Source: JAGOJE01 sp964553715 (GTDB taxonomy: Bacteria > Pseudomonadota > Alphaproteobacteria > Rickettsiales > Rickettsiaceae). From it: a stretch of DNA of 64,000 nt. The position numbers and the translations under genes were made by a program. The notes under the pieces were generated by a model. The model saw only the letters and a program-made list of their open reading frames with translations, did no database searches and had not been told where the DNA came from. The stretch is taken from the NCBI GenBank assembly GCA_964553715.1, contig CAZKKY010000001.1:62001-126000 (forward strand). Reading direction: 5' to 3'. Shown here in pieces: positions 37,687 to 47,257 of the stretch (position 1 is its first letter; every line of letters starts with the position of its first letter).

Positions 37687-40600
37687 ATGACAACATCATT
37701 TATACATCTACGCACGCAGAGCTCTTATTCCATGCTTCAAAGTGCTTTGAAAGTAAACCAAATTATAGCTACTGCAAAAAAATTACGTATGCCAGCCGTT
37801 GCAATTACAGACCGTAACAATTTATTTGGGATGCTGGAATTTGCAATAGAAGCAAAGAAAGAAGGTATTCAAGCAATACATGGTAGCATCCTTACAGTAG
37901 AAGATAATAAAGAATGTGGCGATATATTGTTAATTGCAAAAAATCAAGCTGGTTATCAAAATTTGCTAAAACTAGTGAGCCATATATATATTAATCCTGA
38001 TTTCAATCAAAATAAGAATATTTCCTTTGAGACTTTAGCAAAATATCAAGATGGTATAATTATGCTATCTTGCTATAGTGACGGCTTAATTGGTAAGGCT
38101 TTATTAGAATCTGATATAAACAAAGCCGCAAAATATATAGAAAAATTTCACTCCATATTTCAAGATAGATTTTATTTAGAGATTATGCGCCATAAAATGG
38201 CAAATGAGCATAAAATAGAGTCTAAATATATAGAACTTGCTGCTAAATTTCATATCCCTCTTGTTGCTACAAACAATGTATTATTTGAAAATATCGAAAT
38301 GCATGAAGCACATGATATTCTACTTGCTATATCATCTGGCATGACTAAAGACCATACAGATAGGCCCACTGTAAGTAACCAATGCTATTTCAAATCTCAA
38401 AACGAAATGATAGAACTCTTTAAGGATCTACCAGAAGCGATAGAAAATAGCATACATATAGCAAAAAGATGTAGCATCATGGCAAGTAGCAGTGAGCCCA
38501 TGCTCCCAAATTTTACCGACTCAAATATCGGAGAATCAGAACTACTGAAGTTAGAAGCTATAAAAGGCTTAGAAAAAAGGCTTGAGGCAAAATTTAAACT
38601 AGATTCCGGGCTTGACGTTGATGAAACTACCAAACTCTATATGGATCGCTTAAATTATGAATTAAAGATAATATGCGATATGAATTTTGCTGGTTATTTT
38701 CTTATTGTATCGGATTTTATAAAATGGAGTAAATCAAATGGAATTTCTGTAGGCCCTGGAAGAGGCTCTGGCGCTGGATCAGTAGTTGCATGGAGCCTCT
38801 TAATTACAGACCCAGACCCTATAAGATTCGGATTAATATTCGAGAGGTTTTTAAATCCAGAACGTATTTCTATGCCAGACTTCGATATAGACTTCTGTCA
38901 AGAACGTAGAGAAGAGGTAATAAAATACGTAAAACAAAAATATGGATACGAAAGAGTAGGACAAATTATCACTTTTGGAAAAATGCAGGCTAAAGCTGTA
39001 ATCAAAGACGTATCTAGGGTATTATGCCTTGCTTATTCATATGCGGATTATCTTACAGAATTAGTGCCATTTAACGCTGTAAACCCTGTTACATTAGATC
39101 AGGCGGTAAGAGAAGTAGCAGAGCTAAAGCAAGCACATAGCGGTAAAGGATTATACAATCTTACTGGAGAAGAAGAACTTATAAAACAAGTTCTTGATAC
39201 AGCTCTTACTTTAGAAGGACTGCACCGTCATTTATCAGTACATGCTGCAGGTATAGTTATAGGAAGTAAAAATCTGATAGAGATATTACCTCTTTATAAA
39301 GATCTAGCAGGAGATATGCTAATTACTCAATATTCTATGAAATATGCAGAGCTTGCAGGACTAGTAAAATTTGACTTTTTAGGATTACAAACTCTTACTG
39401 TTATCTCTAAATGCTCTAATCTACTTAAAGAAAAAGGCATAGAGATAGATTTACCCAATTTGCCTTTAAACGACCAAAGAACTTATGATTTGTTATCTAG
39501 AGGAGAAGGAGCTGGAATATTCCAATTTGAAAGTATAGGAATGCGTGATACTCTAAAACGTATGAGGCCTGATTGTATAGAAGACCTAATCGCTCTTGGG
39601 GCTCTCTATCGCCCTGGTCCAATGGATAATATCCCTACTTATATAGCATGCAAACATGGACATGAAAAACCAGATTACCTCCACCCTGCCCTAACACAAA
39701 TTCTTGAAGAAACTTATGGAGTGATTATTTATCAAGAGCAAGTACTCGCGATAGCACAAGTTCTTGCTGGATACAGCCTTGGCTCTGCGGATTTACTTAG
39801 AAGAGCAATGGGTAAAAAAATCAAATCCGAGATGGAAGATCAGGAGAAAATGTTCGTTCTTGGGGCTATAGCAAATAATGTAGATGAAGATATGGCAAGG
39901 AGTATTTTTGCTACTGTTGCAAAATTTGCAGGATATGGCTTTAATAAAGCCCATGCTACATCATATGCTATGATTTCTTATCAGACGGCCTATTTAAAAG
40001 CTAATCACACTAAAGAATTCTTAGTAGCATGTTTAAATCTGGATATTAACGATTCTGACAAAATAAACCTTTTCATCCAAGAAGCTCAAATTTATGGTAT
40101 TAAAATACTAGCGCCTGACATAAATCACTCAAAAGATTATTTTTATATCTTAGGAGATGATATTGTCTTTCCTTTTGGCGGAATTAAAAATGTAACCCCA
40201 TTTTTTGGAGAGATCATATATAAAGAACGCTCTAATAAAAAATTCTTGAACATCGTAGACTTCGTAGAGCGTATGCCTGAAAAAAGCATAAATAAAAAAT
40301 CTCTAGAAAATTTAATCAAAGCGGGATGTTTTGATAAACTAGAACCAAACCGAAATAAATTATTATTAAGCATTCCAAATCTCTTATCACACCATAATCT
40401 TCATCATAACGAAAAAAACACTCGCCAGATAACATTCATGGCATTACCACAAAATAATGTTTTAGTTGATGGTGTAAAAGATTTTTCCATAGAAGAAAGA
40501 GCCTTCATGGAATTTGACGTAACCGGTAGTTTTTTTTCATCTCATCCTATTGCATCTTACAGCGAGATTCTAAATAATAATAAAGTAGTAGATTCAAATT

Positions 40601-41085
40601 ATGTAAAACATGAAATGCCTCTTAAGTCTCATAACATAAAAATAGCGGGCATCATTATTAAAAAAGACGCTCGAATGTCACCTAGGGGCCGCTTTATTAC
40701 TCTTAATATATCAGACCACTACGGAAATATAGAAGTTACAATATATAACGAAGAGGTAATGAAAAATTATGTTCACTTACTGAATCTAAAAACTATGGTT
40801 GTAATATCTTGCGATGCTTTTAAAGATGAAGGAGGAGTTAGGCTTACTGCAATTGCATTTGAAAGTATAGACGATCTAATTAGTAAAACAAAGCAGGTAA
40901 TAAAAAGAGAAATTAAGGGCCCTGATGACCTTGAAAAAACCATATCTATAATAGATCAAAATACACAAGAGGCAAAGCCAAATACTTATATAGAATTGAT
41001 GGTTGATATTGATAGTAATTTCTCTGCTAAAATAAAATTACCACCTATAGCACTACCATTAGACTTCATAAAAAATAAATTCTAA
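37687..41085 (+). CDS. dnaE: DNA polymerase III alpha subunit
   Basis: DnaE is the replicative polymerase. The start ATG at 37687 gives the canonical MTTSFIHLRTQSSYSML and 1132 residues; a TTG at 37630 would add an unlikely hydrophobic lead. The N-terminal PHP domain has HLRTQSSYS (the second His of the usual HLRVHSDYS is Gln, so metal binding is probably lost). The catalytic Asp residues are Asp400 and Asp402 in MPDFDIDFC and Asp563 in FDFLGLQ. The GPGRGSGAGS loop, YRPGPM and the FNKAHATSYA region follow, then the OB domain near residues 980-1060. Confidence 0.98.
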   Translation: MTTSFIHLRTQSSYSMLQSALKVNQIIATAKKLRMPAVAITDRNNLFGMLEFAIEAKKEGIQAIHGSILTVEDNKECGDILLIAKNQAGYQNLLKLVSHIYINPDFNQNKNISFETLAKYQDGIIMLSCYSDGLIGKALLESDINKAAKYIEKFHSIFQDRFYLEIMRHKMANEHKIESKYIELAAKFHIPLVATNNVLFENIEMHEAHDILLAISSGMTKDHTDRPTVSNQCYFKSQNEMIELFKDLPEAIENSIHIAKRCSIMASSSEPMLPNFTDSNIGESELLKLEAIKGLEKRLEAKFKLDSGLDVDETTKLYMDRLNYELKIICDMNFAGYFLIVSDFIKWSKSNGISVGPGRGSGAGSVVAWSLLITDPDPIRFGLIFERFLNPERISMPDFDIDFCQERREEVIKYVKQKYGYERVGQIITFGKMQAKAVIKDVSRVLCLAYSYADYLTELVPFNAVNPVTLDQAVREVAELKQAHSGKGLYNLTGEEELIKQVLDTALTLEGLHRHLSVHAAGIVIGSKNLIEILPLYKDLAGDMLITQYSMKYAELAGLVKFDFLGLQTLTVISKCSNLLKEKGIEIDLPNLPLNDQRTYDLLSRGEGAGIFQFESIGMRDTLKRMRPDCIEDLIALGALYRPGPMDNIPTYIACKHGHEKPDYLHPALTQILEETYGVIIYQEQVLAIAQVLAGYSLGSADLLRRAMGKKIKSEMEDQEKMFVLGAIANNVDEDMARSIFATVAKFAGYGFNKAHATSYAMISYQTAYLKANHTKEFLVACLNLDINDSDKINLFIQEAQIYGIKILAPDINHSKDYFYILGDDIVFPFGGIKNVTPFFGEIIYKERSNKKFLNIVDFVERMPEKSINKKSLENLIKAGCFDKLEPNRNKLLLSIPNLLSHHNLHHNEKNTRQITFMALPQNNVLVDGVKDFSIEERAFMEFDVTGSFFSSHPIASYSEILNNNKVVDSNYVKHEMPLKSHNIKIAGIIIKKDARMSPRGRFITLNISDHYGNIEVTIYNEEVMKNYVHLLNLKTMVVISCDAFKDEGGVRLTAIAFESIDDLISKTKQVIKREIKGPDDLEKTISIIDQNTQEAKPNTYIELMVDIDSNFSAKIKLPPIALPLDFIKNKF

Positions 41086-41098
41086 AAGCTAATAGGCA

Positions 41099-42022
41099 TC
41101 ATAGATTAAGAGAATATTTCTTCATTGCATCCATAAATGCATTAGCAGGATCTTGAGATATTAATATATCTTTTTGAAATATTTCCTTATGAATGAATAT
41201 TTTATAAGCATGCAGAAGTAAGTCATTATGTGAATTTTCATCTCCATATTTTTCATCACCAGCTATTGGAGTTCCAAGTCCATATGCACAGTGAGCCCTA
41301 ATTTGGTGCATTCTTCCAGTTTTAGGAGAAAATTCTATAAGGTTAAATCCATTATTACTAGAGAGCAATACATAATCACTAATTGCACGCTTAGCATCTT
41401 CTGTTTCTTCTGAAACCTCTATCATTTTATCGTCAATTTTAGTAAGAAAAGACCTGATAGTGCCAGAAGTATTTTTTAACTTACCATATGTAATTGCTAA
41501 ATATTTTTTCTCAATACGATGATTCTCAAAGGCTTTAGCAAGGCGCGTAGCTGCCCTTCTTGTTTTTGCAATGAGCAAAATGCCACTAGTATTGCGATCT
41601 AACCTGTGTACTAATCTAAGGTCATGGCCTATTGAATTAAGATAGGACAAAGCATGATCTACAGAAATATTGATGTTTTTTCCACCTTGCGTAGCCAGTC
41701 TAGCTGGCTTGTTTATTGCTATAAGATTCTCATCCTCATATATTAGATATTCCAACATCAATTTTTTAGCAAGCGAAATCACATTACTATCAAAATCCCC
41801 CTGAAGATTTGATATGCCATCATTAATATGGAAATATTTATTTATAGTGATGGTAGTACCGTTTTCTACTCTATAATTTGAAGAAATTTTTTGCCCTGCA
41901 ATTTTTATATCGCCATTTCGTAATGCTTTTTCTATAATGCCTTGCGTAAGACTAGCATCTATGGTTCTTAAGTACCTATCTAACCTCATGGGATCTTCTA
42001 TATTAACAATAATCTCTTTCAT
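41099..42022 (-). CDS. Ribosomal large-subunit pseudouridine synthase (RluC/RluD family)
   Basis: A 307-residue enzyme that converts uridines in 23S rRNA to pseudouridine. The N-terminal S4 RNA-binding domain (about residues 8-65) is followed by the synthase core: EDENLIAINKPARLATQGG, the catalytic motif RLVHRLDRNTSG (Asp), GRMHQIRAH and GDEKYGD. The architecture is that of RluC or RluD; which rRNA sites it modifies cannot be told. It ends 13 bases from the end of convergent dnaE. Confidence 0.95.
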   Translation of the reverse strand: MKEIIVNIEDPMRLDRYLRTIDASLTQGIIEKALRNGDIKIAGQKISSNYRVENGTTITINKYFHINDGISNLQGDFDSNVISLAKKLMLEYLIYEDENLIAINKPARLATQGGKNINISVDHALSYLNSIGHDLRLVHRLDRNTSGILLIAKTRRAATRLAKAFENHRIEKKYLAITYGKLKNTSGTIRSFLTKIDDKMIEVSEETEDAKRAISDYVLLSSNNGFNLIEFSPKTGRMHQIRAHCAYGLGTPIAGDEKYGDENSHNDLLLHAYKIFIHKEIFQKDILISQDPANAFMDAMKKYSLNL

Positions 42023-42139
42023 AGTTTAGCACCTAAATAACTTATTTTCTAAAAGCATAATATCAAGATACTAAATATAAACAAGTATGCCTTGCTTAAA
42101 GCCACAAAAGAACTAGGCGCTTTAAAACAGAGCTTTGAT

Positions 42140-42164
42140 GGGAGTGTTGTTAAATAATACTCTC
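42140..42164. terminator. Weak hairpin downstream of the repeat-protein gene
   Basis: GAGTGTT and AATACTC (7 pairs with one G-U) flank a 7-base loop at 42142-42162, directly after the repeat-protein stop codon. This is a plausible but weak terminator. Confidence 0.3.
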
Positions 42165-44081
42165 CTAAGCTTTTGTAAGTGAATCTGGGCTAGCGCTTTT
42201 TCCTACTTCTCCTAATTTGTGATCCAGTTTGTTTTGTTTATGAACTACATCTGTTACATCCTTAACACCGTGTTCTGATATTAATTGACCAACTATAGCT
42301 TGCGTTTCATGTTGTTCTGCCACTGATTGAACATTATTAGCATTTTCTTTGGGCTGCTTTGATGTCTGAGGAGTAACATTCTTTTGAGTATTTTTATGAT
42401 TTGTGTCACCTCTAACCTTTTTAAAAGGAGCAGAAATTGTATCGCTAATCCTTCTAAAAATAGATGGTTTTTTGGACTCCAAAACTTTCTCCATCTTCTC
42501 AAGCTTCTCTAGAGTGTTTTTTAGATCCCCAATCCTACTCTTAAGCTCTGCTAATTTTTTTGTTTGATTTGTAATAATCTCCTTCCTAGGGTGATAGTCA
42601 CTCTCGGACTTCTCCTCATTCCATTTTAAGTATCTCTCCGTAGACTGCTTCTCATAAATGAAGACTGAAAGTTTTCTTGTTAACAAAATTCTATATGTCT
42701 TAATCTGATGTTTTTCACTTTGAATTTTGTTAGGATATTCAGTATCACTAATATTACTTTTAGTAAACTCTTCTTTCCAATGATCAAAACTCTTTTTATC
42801 GAATGCTTCTTTCCAATTTTGCCACTCTGTAGTCCTTGTAGTCTCTAGAAATGGAATTTCTTTCTCTTTTTCATCTAAAAACTTCAGATTCTTACGAATT
42901 TCAGATAGTCCCTCAACAAAGTCTATAATACCAATAGGCCCCCTTCTAATAGCATTAATAAATGTTAGATATTCTCTGCTATTAGACAGCTTTCTTCTCT
43001 GGTACTGCAACATTTTTTCCAATTTTTTAGGACTATGCTCGCTATCAAAATATTGCGCCGGGATCATAGTATCGTATTCCCTATAATGCGTCACTTCCTC
43101 TTTTTGAGTATTAAACCCTCTTGGCTCAAGGTTTTCAATTTCCTCGGATCTTAAATTCAAAAACTCTCTCATCTCTTTTTGGTAGTTTTTGTCTTTTTCT
43201 CCATTCGAAATGACACTCCATGCATTAAGCATAAGATTTTCTTGTTCTAGCAGGCTGCGTGCTGCACTAATTTCACGCTTCCAAAATATATCCTCCAATT
43301 TTATACGTTCATCAAATTCTGATTTCCACTTCTCTATGTTGCCTCCTTTTGCATCTAAGTTTTTTTTCCAATTTTTCCAGCCATTAGATTGTGTTCTTCT
43401 GTAATTTAGTTCATCATTTATCATATCAGGAATGCTGACACGAGAGATCATTCTGTACGACGAATCAACCATATCCAGTTTATCAATTAATTCGTTTCTT
43501 TCTACTCTGTTCTTTTGCATATCATTTTCTAATACAAATATCTCTCTCTTTAACAGTGCTAACCATGAAATAATATTAGTCAATTCTTCTTGTCGAATAT
43601 CATGCAATTCTTTAGGAACATATCTTGCCTCAAGATCCTTTATCTTTATGGTTTTAACTTTTTCCTGCAGCTTTTCCTTGTAGTCTTTGACATAATTACT
43701 GACACCTTTCTTCTCCGTCACTTCTTTCCAATTTTTCCAGCTATTAGATTCTGTTCTCTGGTATGATTCATTGTCATCGATAATCCGCTTAATGCTCTTC
43801 TTCTTTTTCTCCAAAAAGTCTCGCATATCAGTAGCTTTCTTGTTACTATTATAACCATAATTGCTATATATAAGAGCATCTTCTTTTGTCATCAGGTCCG
43901 ATATTCTAACCATGTCTTTGACTGTAGGAGGATTATAAGAAAACTCCGCCTTCCACTCTTCAATTGTTTGCTTATCATGCTTATCTTTCCACGAGAATTT
44001 ATTGCCTTGCTCCTCATCTATAAGATCCAGCTTTTTAGAACCTTCATCCTGAATTTTAGTATTTTTATCATTCTTACTCAT
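42165..44081 (-). CDS. Lys/Glu-rich coiled-coil protein with four Trp-Lys repeats (unknown function)
   Basis: No family recognised. The ATG at 44081 is preceded by a good GAGG ribosome site (5 bases away) and gives 638 residues; a GTG at 44174 would add 31 unlikely residues. Four imperfect repeats occur at about residues 29-47, 107-138, 227-260 and 414-444. Their core is W(K/Q)NWK (WK only in the first), then 12-15 residues and a second aromatic-Lys site (WKAEF, YKEKL, WKSEF, WKEEF); repeats 2 and 3 are preceded by Tyr-x-Arg-Thr-x-Ser-Asn. Between them are helical, charged, coiled-coil stretches. The C-terminal ~80 residues are polar, with a basic patch near residues 538-557 (RRISDTISAPFKKVRG). 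There is no signal peptide or membrane span. Size, repeats and an unstructured polar tail resemble secreted effectors of intracellular bacteria, which is inference only. Confidence 0.75.
   Translation of the reverse strand: MSKNDKNTKIQDEGSKKLDLIDEEQGNKFSWKDKHDKQTIEEWKAEFSYNPPTVKDMVRISDLMTKEDALIYSNYGYNSNKKATDMRDFLEKKKKSIKRIIDDNESYQRTESNSWKNWKEVTEKKGVSNYVKDYKEKLQEKVKTIKIKDLEARYVPKELHDIRQEELTNIISWLALLKREIFVLENDMQKNRVERNELIDKLDMVDSSYRMISRVSIPDMINDELNYRRTQSNGWKNWKKNLDAKGGNIEKWKSEFDERIKLEDIFWKREISAARSLLEQENLMLNAWSVISNGEKDKNYQKEMREFLNLRSEEIENLEPRGFNTQKEEVTHYREYDTMIPAQYFDSEHSPKKLEKMLQYQRRKLSNSREYLTFINAIRRGPIGIIDFVEGLSEIRKNLKFLDEKEKEIPFLETTRTTEWQNWKEAFDKKSFDHWKEEFTKSNISDTEYPNKIQSEKHQIKTYRILLTRKLSVFIYEKQSTERYLKWNEEKSESDYHPRKEIITNQTKKLAELKSRIGDLKNTLEKLEKMEKVLESKKPSIFRRISDTISAPFKKVRGDTNHKNTQKNVTPQTSKQPKENANNVQSVAEQHETQAIVGQLISEHGVKDVTDVVHKQNKLDHKLGEVGKSASPDSLTKA
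43365..43397 (-). repeat. DNA repeat copy B encoding the third WKNWK unit
   Basis: A 33-base stretch that matches copy A at 43725-43757 in 31 positions, covering the Arg-Thr-x-Ser-Asn-x-Trp-Lys-Asn-Trp-Lys codons. The nucleotide-level conservation suggests a recent internal duplication. Confidence 0.7.
43725..43757 (-). repeat. DNA repeat copy A encoding the second WKNWK unit
   Basis: Partner of the copy at 43365-43397, 360 bases away and in the same orientation and frame. Confidence 0.7.
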
Positions 44082-44108
44082 CACTACCTCATAATAATAA
44101 CTATTAAT

Positions 44109-44137
44109 ATTAAGATTTCTAATTATAAAAATGTCAA
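44109..44137 (-). promoter_or_regulatory. Candidate promoter of the repeat-protein gene
   Basis: On the minus strand a perfect TTGACA (44137-44132) is followed after 17 bases by CTTAAT (44114-44109). Transcription would start near 44102, about 20 bases before the ATG. Confidence 0.45.
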
Positions 44138-44220
44138 TTAATAGTTGAAAAATTAATCTAGTAAAATTTTGCACTATGTTTTTTAAAACAATAAAATTTT
44201 ATAAAAGTAGCGGTAATACG

Positions 44221-44240
44221 ATTCCCGCTTACGCGGGAAT
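44221..44240. repeat. Palindromic repeat element (ATTCCCGC hairpin)
   Basis: ATTCCCGC and GCGGGAAT form a perfect 8-base-pair stem around TTAC, G+C-rich against its surroundings. It is followed by GATGGGAC and AGGAATGAC, and related pieces occur at 63475-63560. It lies between recJ and the repeat-protein gene and may act as a terminator for neither. Confidence 0.6.
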
Positions 44241-44326
44241 GATGGGACGCTGCGCAGGAATGACAAGAATACAATTGATTTGTCATAAATTCCTCGCAAT
44301 TGACAGTGTTTTTATTTAGAACGAAG

Positions 44327-46090
44327 TCAATTTCCTATCTTAGGTGAGTATATGTCTAATATAACCATTTGCAGACTTTCTTTATCCTGCCAAGAGTTAA
44401 TTTGAAGATAGCCTATAACTGATATTTTGCCAGGTGCTTTACTTAGCAATAATGTTCCTATATCATTATCTGCTGCGTTAAATATTATAGATCTTAGAGT
44501 GCTAGATCCATAAGCATTTTGAGTTGGAGCTAAAAGAACACTAATATGTTTTTCACCTACTATATTTGCTTTTATAACAAATAGACCATCTATTCTAACT
44601 ATAGGCTCAGAATTGGACGTGCCGAATGGTGAAAGTTTTTGAATTTGCTTTGCAAGATCAATAGTTGCAGCACTTGTAGTAATTTCAAGATCATATTCTG
44701 AAGAATAATTTATTAGAAAATCATCATATTCTCTTTTTGTTTGCTTACATAAAAAATCGTGTAGATCTGAGATTTTATCCTTATATATAGAAAATCCAGC
44801 TGCCATTGCATGCCCTCCGCCTTCTTCTAAAATGCCATGCATTTTAGCTTCTACAATTTTGGCGCCTAAATTTATACCCTTGACAGACCTACAAGATCCC
44901 TTCCCTATATCGTCATTTATCGCAACAATGATAGCTGGTTTATTGTATTTTTCTTTAATACGGCTTGCAATAATGCCTATCACACCCGGATGCCAGCCTT
45001 CTTTTGCTATCAATAATATATTAAGATCTTTCTGACGCTCAGCCTCCACTATTGCCTCAAGAAGCATCTGAGACTCCATTTCTTTTCTCTCTGTATTATA
45101 AGCATCTAACTTTAAAGCGATATCTCGGGCCTTAATTTCACAAGTTGTAGAAAGAAGAGCAGTACCAAGGTTAGACTCCCCTACTCTTCCTCCTGCATTT
45201 ATCCTAGGTCCTATAATAAAGCCAAGATGATAACAACTAGGCACAGTGTTTAAATTACACATATCTGAGATGGTTTTTAAACCTATATTACCCCGTTTTG
45301 CCATCATCTTAAGGCCTTGTAGGACAAAGCCTCTATTTAATCCTATCAAAGGAACAACATCACAAACCGTGCCAAGAGCAACAAGGTCAAGATATTGCAT
45401 TAAGTCTAGCTCGCTTCTTAGTTCAAAGAAATTAGATTTTTTTAAAAGCGATACAACAGCAACAACAAATAAAAAAGAAACTCCAACAGCCGCTAAATAG
45501 TTGTATAGACTAGTCTCATCTAAACGATTTGGATTTATTATAGCAAAAGCATCTGGCAAAGTTTCTCCACTAATGTGATGATCTAATACTATAACATCAA
45601 TATTTTGATTCTTTGCTTCAGACAAAGCTTCAAATGCCATAGTCCCACAATCTACTGTAATGATAAGAGAAACGCCTTTTTCTTTTAGCTTGTTTATAAT
45701 GGATACTGAAGGACCGTATCCTTCAGTAATTCTATCCGGTATATAAATTGTAATATCAAGCCCTATATCTCTAAAAAACCTTTTCAAAAGAGCAGAAGAT
45801 GTAGCTCCGTCTACGTCATAATCTCCAAGAACGCATATAGATTCCTTTTTGTTTATAGCCTCTATAATCCTTTCTGAGGCCTTTTTCATATCTTTTAAAT
45901 GGAAAACATCTGGTAATAAATCACGAATCTTTGGATTAAGGAAGACTTGAGCATTGCGTAACGATACGCCTCTTGAAACTAGCAAATTTGCCATAAAATC
46001 ACTAATATTCAAAGACTGAACCATTTGCTCTATTAATAACTCATTTCTAGGTTTTAAAGACCATTTTTTACCTAGAACTGATTTTAACAT
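44327..46090 (-). CDS. recJ: Single-stranded-DNA-specific exonuclease RecJ
   Basis: RecJ degrades 5' single-stranded DNA in recombination and mismatch repair. The 587-residue protein has the DHH-family motifs: GDYDVDGATSSAL, ITVDCGT, VLDHHISGE and, in the DHHA1 domain, GGHAMAAGFSI; GPRINAGGRVGESNLG lies between. Its start overlaps the end of glpX by 7 bases on the same strand. A glpX-recJ pair occurs in other Alphaproteobacteria. Confidence 0.97.
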   Translation of the reverse strand: MLKSVLGKKWSLKPRNELLIEQMVQSLNISDFMANLLVSRGVSLRNAQVFLNPKIRDLLPDVFHLKDMKKASERIIEAINKKESICVLGDYDVDGATSSALLKRFFRDIGLDITIYIPDRITEGYGPSVSIINKLKEKGVSLIITVDCGTMAFEALSEAKNQNIDVIVLDHHISGETLPDAFAIINPNRLDETSLYNYLAAVGVSFLFVVAVVSLLKKSNFFELRSELDLMQYLDLVALGTVCDVVPLIGLNRGFVLQGLKMMAKRGNIGLKTISDMCNLNTVPSCYHLGFIIGPRINAGGRVGESNLGTALLSTTCEIKARDIALKLDAYNTERKEMESQMLLEAIVEAERQKDLNILLIAKEGWHPGVIGIIASRIKEKYNKPAIIVAINDDIGKGSCRSVKGINLGAKIVEAKMHGILEEGGGHAMAAGFSIYKDKISDLHDFLCKQTKREYDDFLINYSSEYDLEITTSAATIDLAKQIQKLSPFGTSNSEPIVRIDGLFVIKANIVGEKHISVLLAPTQNAYGSSTLRSIIFNAADNDIGTLLLSKAPGKISVIGYLQINSWQDKESLQMVILDIYSPKIGN

Positions 46091-47046
46091 TTCTTTCTCC
46101 TTGATGTTATTGTATATATAGATTTATCATGAGAATTCATAGCTATAGAGCTAATTATTATATCATTCTCTTCTATTTTGATTCCATCTTTTATGAGTAA
46201 CCCATCAGTAATTGCAGTAGCTACAAATATCACATCACCTTTTGCCATATCGTAAAGGTCATATTGCTTACTTAAATCTCTAATGCCTAATTTATGGGCT
46301 CTTGCTATTTCAATATCACTATTAAATAGTAACTTTCCTACCATTTGACCACCTAAAGACTTTAATGCAGCCGCAGCAAGTACTCCTTCAGGAGCACCCC
46401 CTATACCCATATATACATCTCCAGCTTTTTTTGTTTTAATAGATGTAGATATTACAGCCCCGATATCGCCATCCTGAATTAACGACACTCTAGCCCCAGC
46501 TTCATAGATTCTTGCTATTAATTCCTCATGACGTTTTCTATCTAATACTATTACAGTTAGATCACTAATTTCACACTTTTTAGCAAGAGCAATATTTTTT
46601 AAATTCTCTAACGGAGTATTACTTAAATCTATAATTTTTTCTTCAAAATCAAAACCTATAGCTATCTTATCCATATATACATCAGGCGCATTAAGAAAAC
46701 AGCCCCTATGGGAAGCACCTATAACTGATAATGCATTGTTTTTTCCGCTAGCAAGAATAGTAGTACCTTCTAGAGGATCTAAAGCTATATCAATCTTTGG
46801 ACCAAGACCTGTTCCTACTTTTTCGCCTATATATAACATTGGAGCTTCGTCTCTTTCGCCCTCTCCTATTACTACTACTCCATCAATATTTAGGCTATTA
46901 AGAGATTTGCGCATTGCATCAACAGCAAGCTGATCTGCTTCTTTTTCTTTGCCTTTTCCTAGTAGACGATAAGATGCAAAAGAGGCTGATTCAGTCACAG
47001 AGATTAAATCTAAAATAAAACTATTATTCATTATTTTGTCTATCAT
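46084..47046 (-). CDS. glpX: Class II fructose-1,6-bisphosphatase
   Basis: GlpX hydrolyses fructose-1,6-bisphosphate, the committed step of gluconeogenesis. The 320-residue protein shows VIGEGERDEAPMLYIGEKVG with metal-binding Glu and Asp residues, DIALDPLEGTT, LVILDRxRH-like VIVLDRKRHEE, IQDGDIGAV and MGIGGAPEGVLAAAALKSLGG (GGAPEGVLAAAAL). The start may be 47046 or the ATG 15 bases inside. The gene means the organism can build hexose phosphates for its envelope from smaller carbon units, as other Rickettsiales with partial glycolysis do. Confidence 0.96.
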   Translation of the reverse strand: MIDKIMNNSFILDLISVTESASFASYRLLGKGKEKEADQLAVDAMRKSLNSLNIDGVVVIGEGERDEAPMLYIGEKVGTGLGPKIDIALDPLEGTTILASGKNNALSVIGASHRGCFLNAPDVYMDKIAIGFDFEEKIIDLSNTPLENLKNIALAKKCEISDLTVIVLDRKRHEELIARIYEAGARVSLIQDGDIGAVISTSIKTKKAGDVYMGIGGAPEGVLAAAALKSLGGQMVGKLLFNSDIEIARAHKLGIRDLSKQYDLYDMAKGDVIFVATAITDGLLIKDGIKIEENDIIISSIAMNSHDKSIYTITSRRKKC

Positions 47047-47132
47047 ATAATTTTCTTTGGTATAATGAGTTTTATAATTGCATATTGCGCAATAATTTGC
47101 TATTAAATATTTTGCATGAAATCTCGTTTTTT

Positions 47133-47152
47133 ATTAAAAAATATTTTTTAAT
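47133..47152. repeat. Perfect 20-base AT palindrome
   Basis: ATTAAAAAATATTTTTTAAT is self-complementary. It lies within an outer inverted repeat, AATCTC (47120-47125) and GAGATT (47155-47160), in the divergent gap between glpX and tRNA-Leu. Confidence 0.7.
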
Positions 47153-47171
47153 TTGAGATTCAAAATAGCTT

Positions 47172-47257
47172 GCGGCCATGGCGAAATTGGTAGACGCGCA
47201 GTGTTGAGGTCGCTGTTCCCAAAAGGATTGGAAGTTCAAATCTTCTTGGCCGCACCA
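47172..47257 (+). tRNA. tRNA-Leu (anticodon GAG)
   Basis: An 86-base class II tRNA with encoded CCA. Acceptor GCGGCCA/TGGCCGC is perfect, the anticodon stem CAGTG/CGCTG encloses TTGAGGT (GAG), and the T stem is GGAAG/CTTCT with one G-U. Confidence 0.96.

Noticed and set aside
42293..43683. Antisense and shifted frames within the repeat-protein gene
   Set aside because: The 638-residue frame has the promoter, ribosome site and repeats; the others are shadows.
42165..44174. Start of the repeat protein at the GTG at 44174, which would give an N-terminal hydrophobic segment
   Set aside because: The ATG at 44081 has a GAGG site at the right distance, and the extra segment lies over the promoter candidate.
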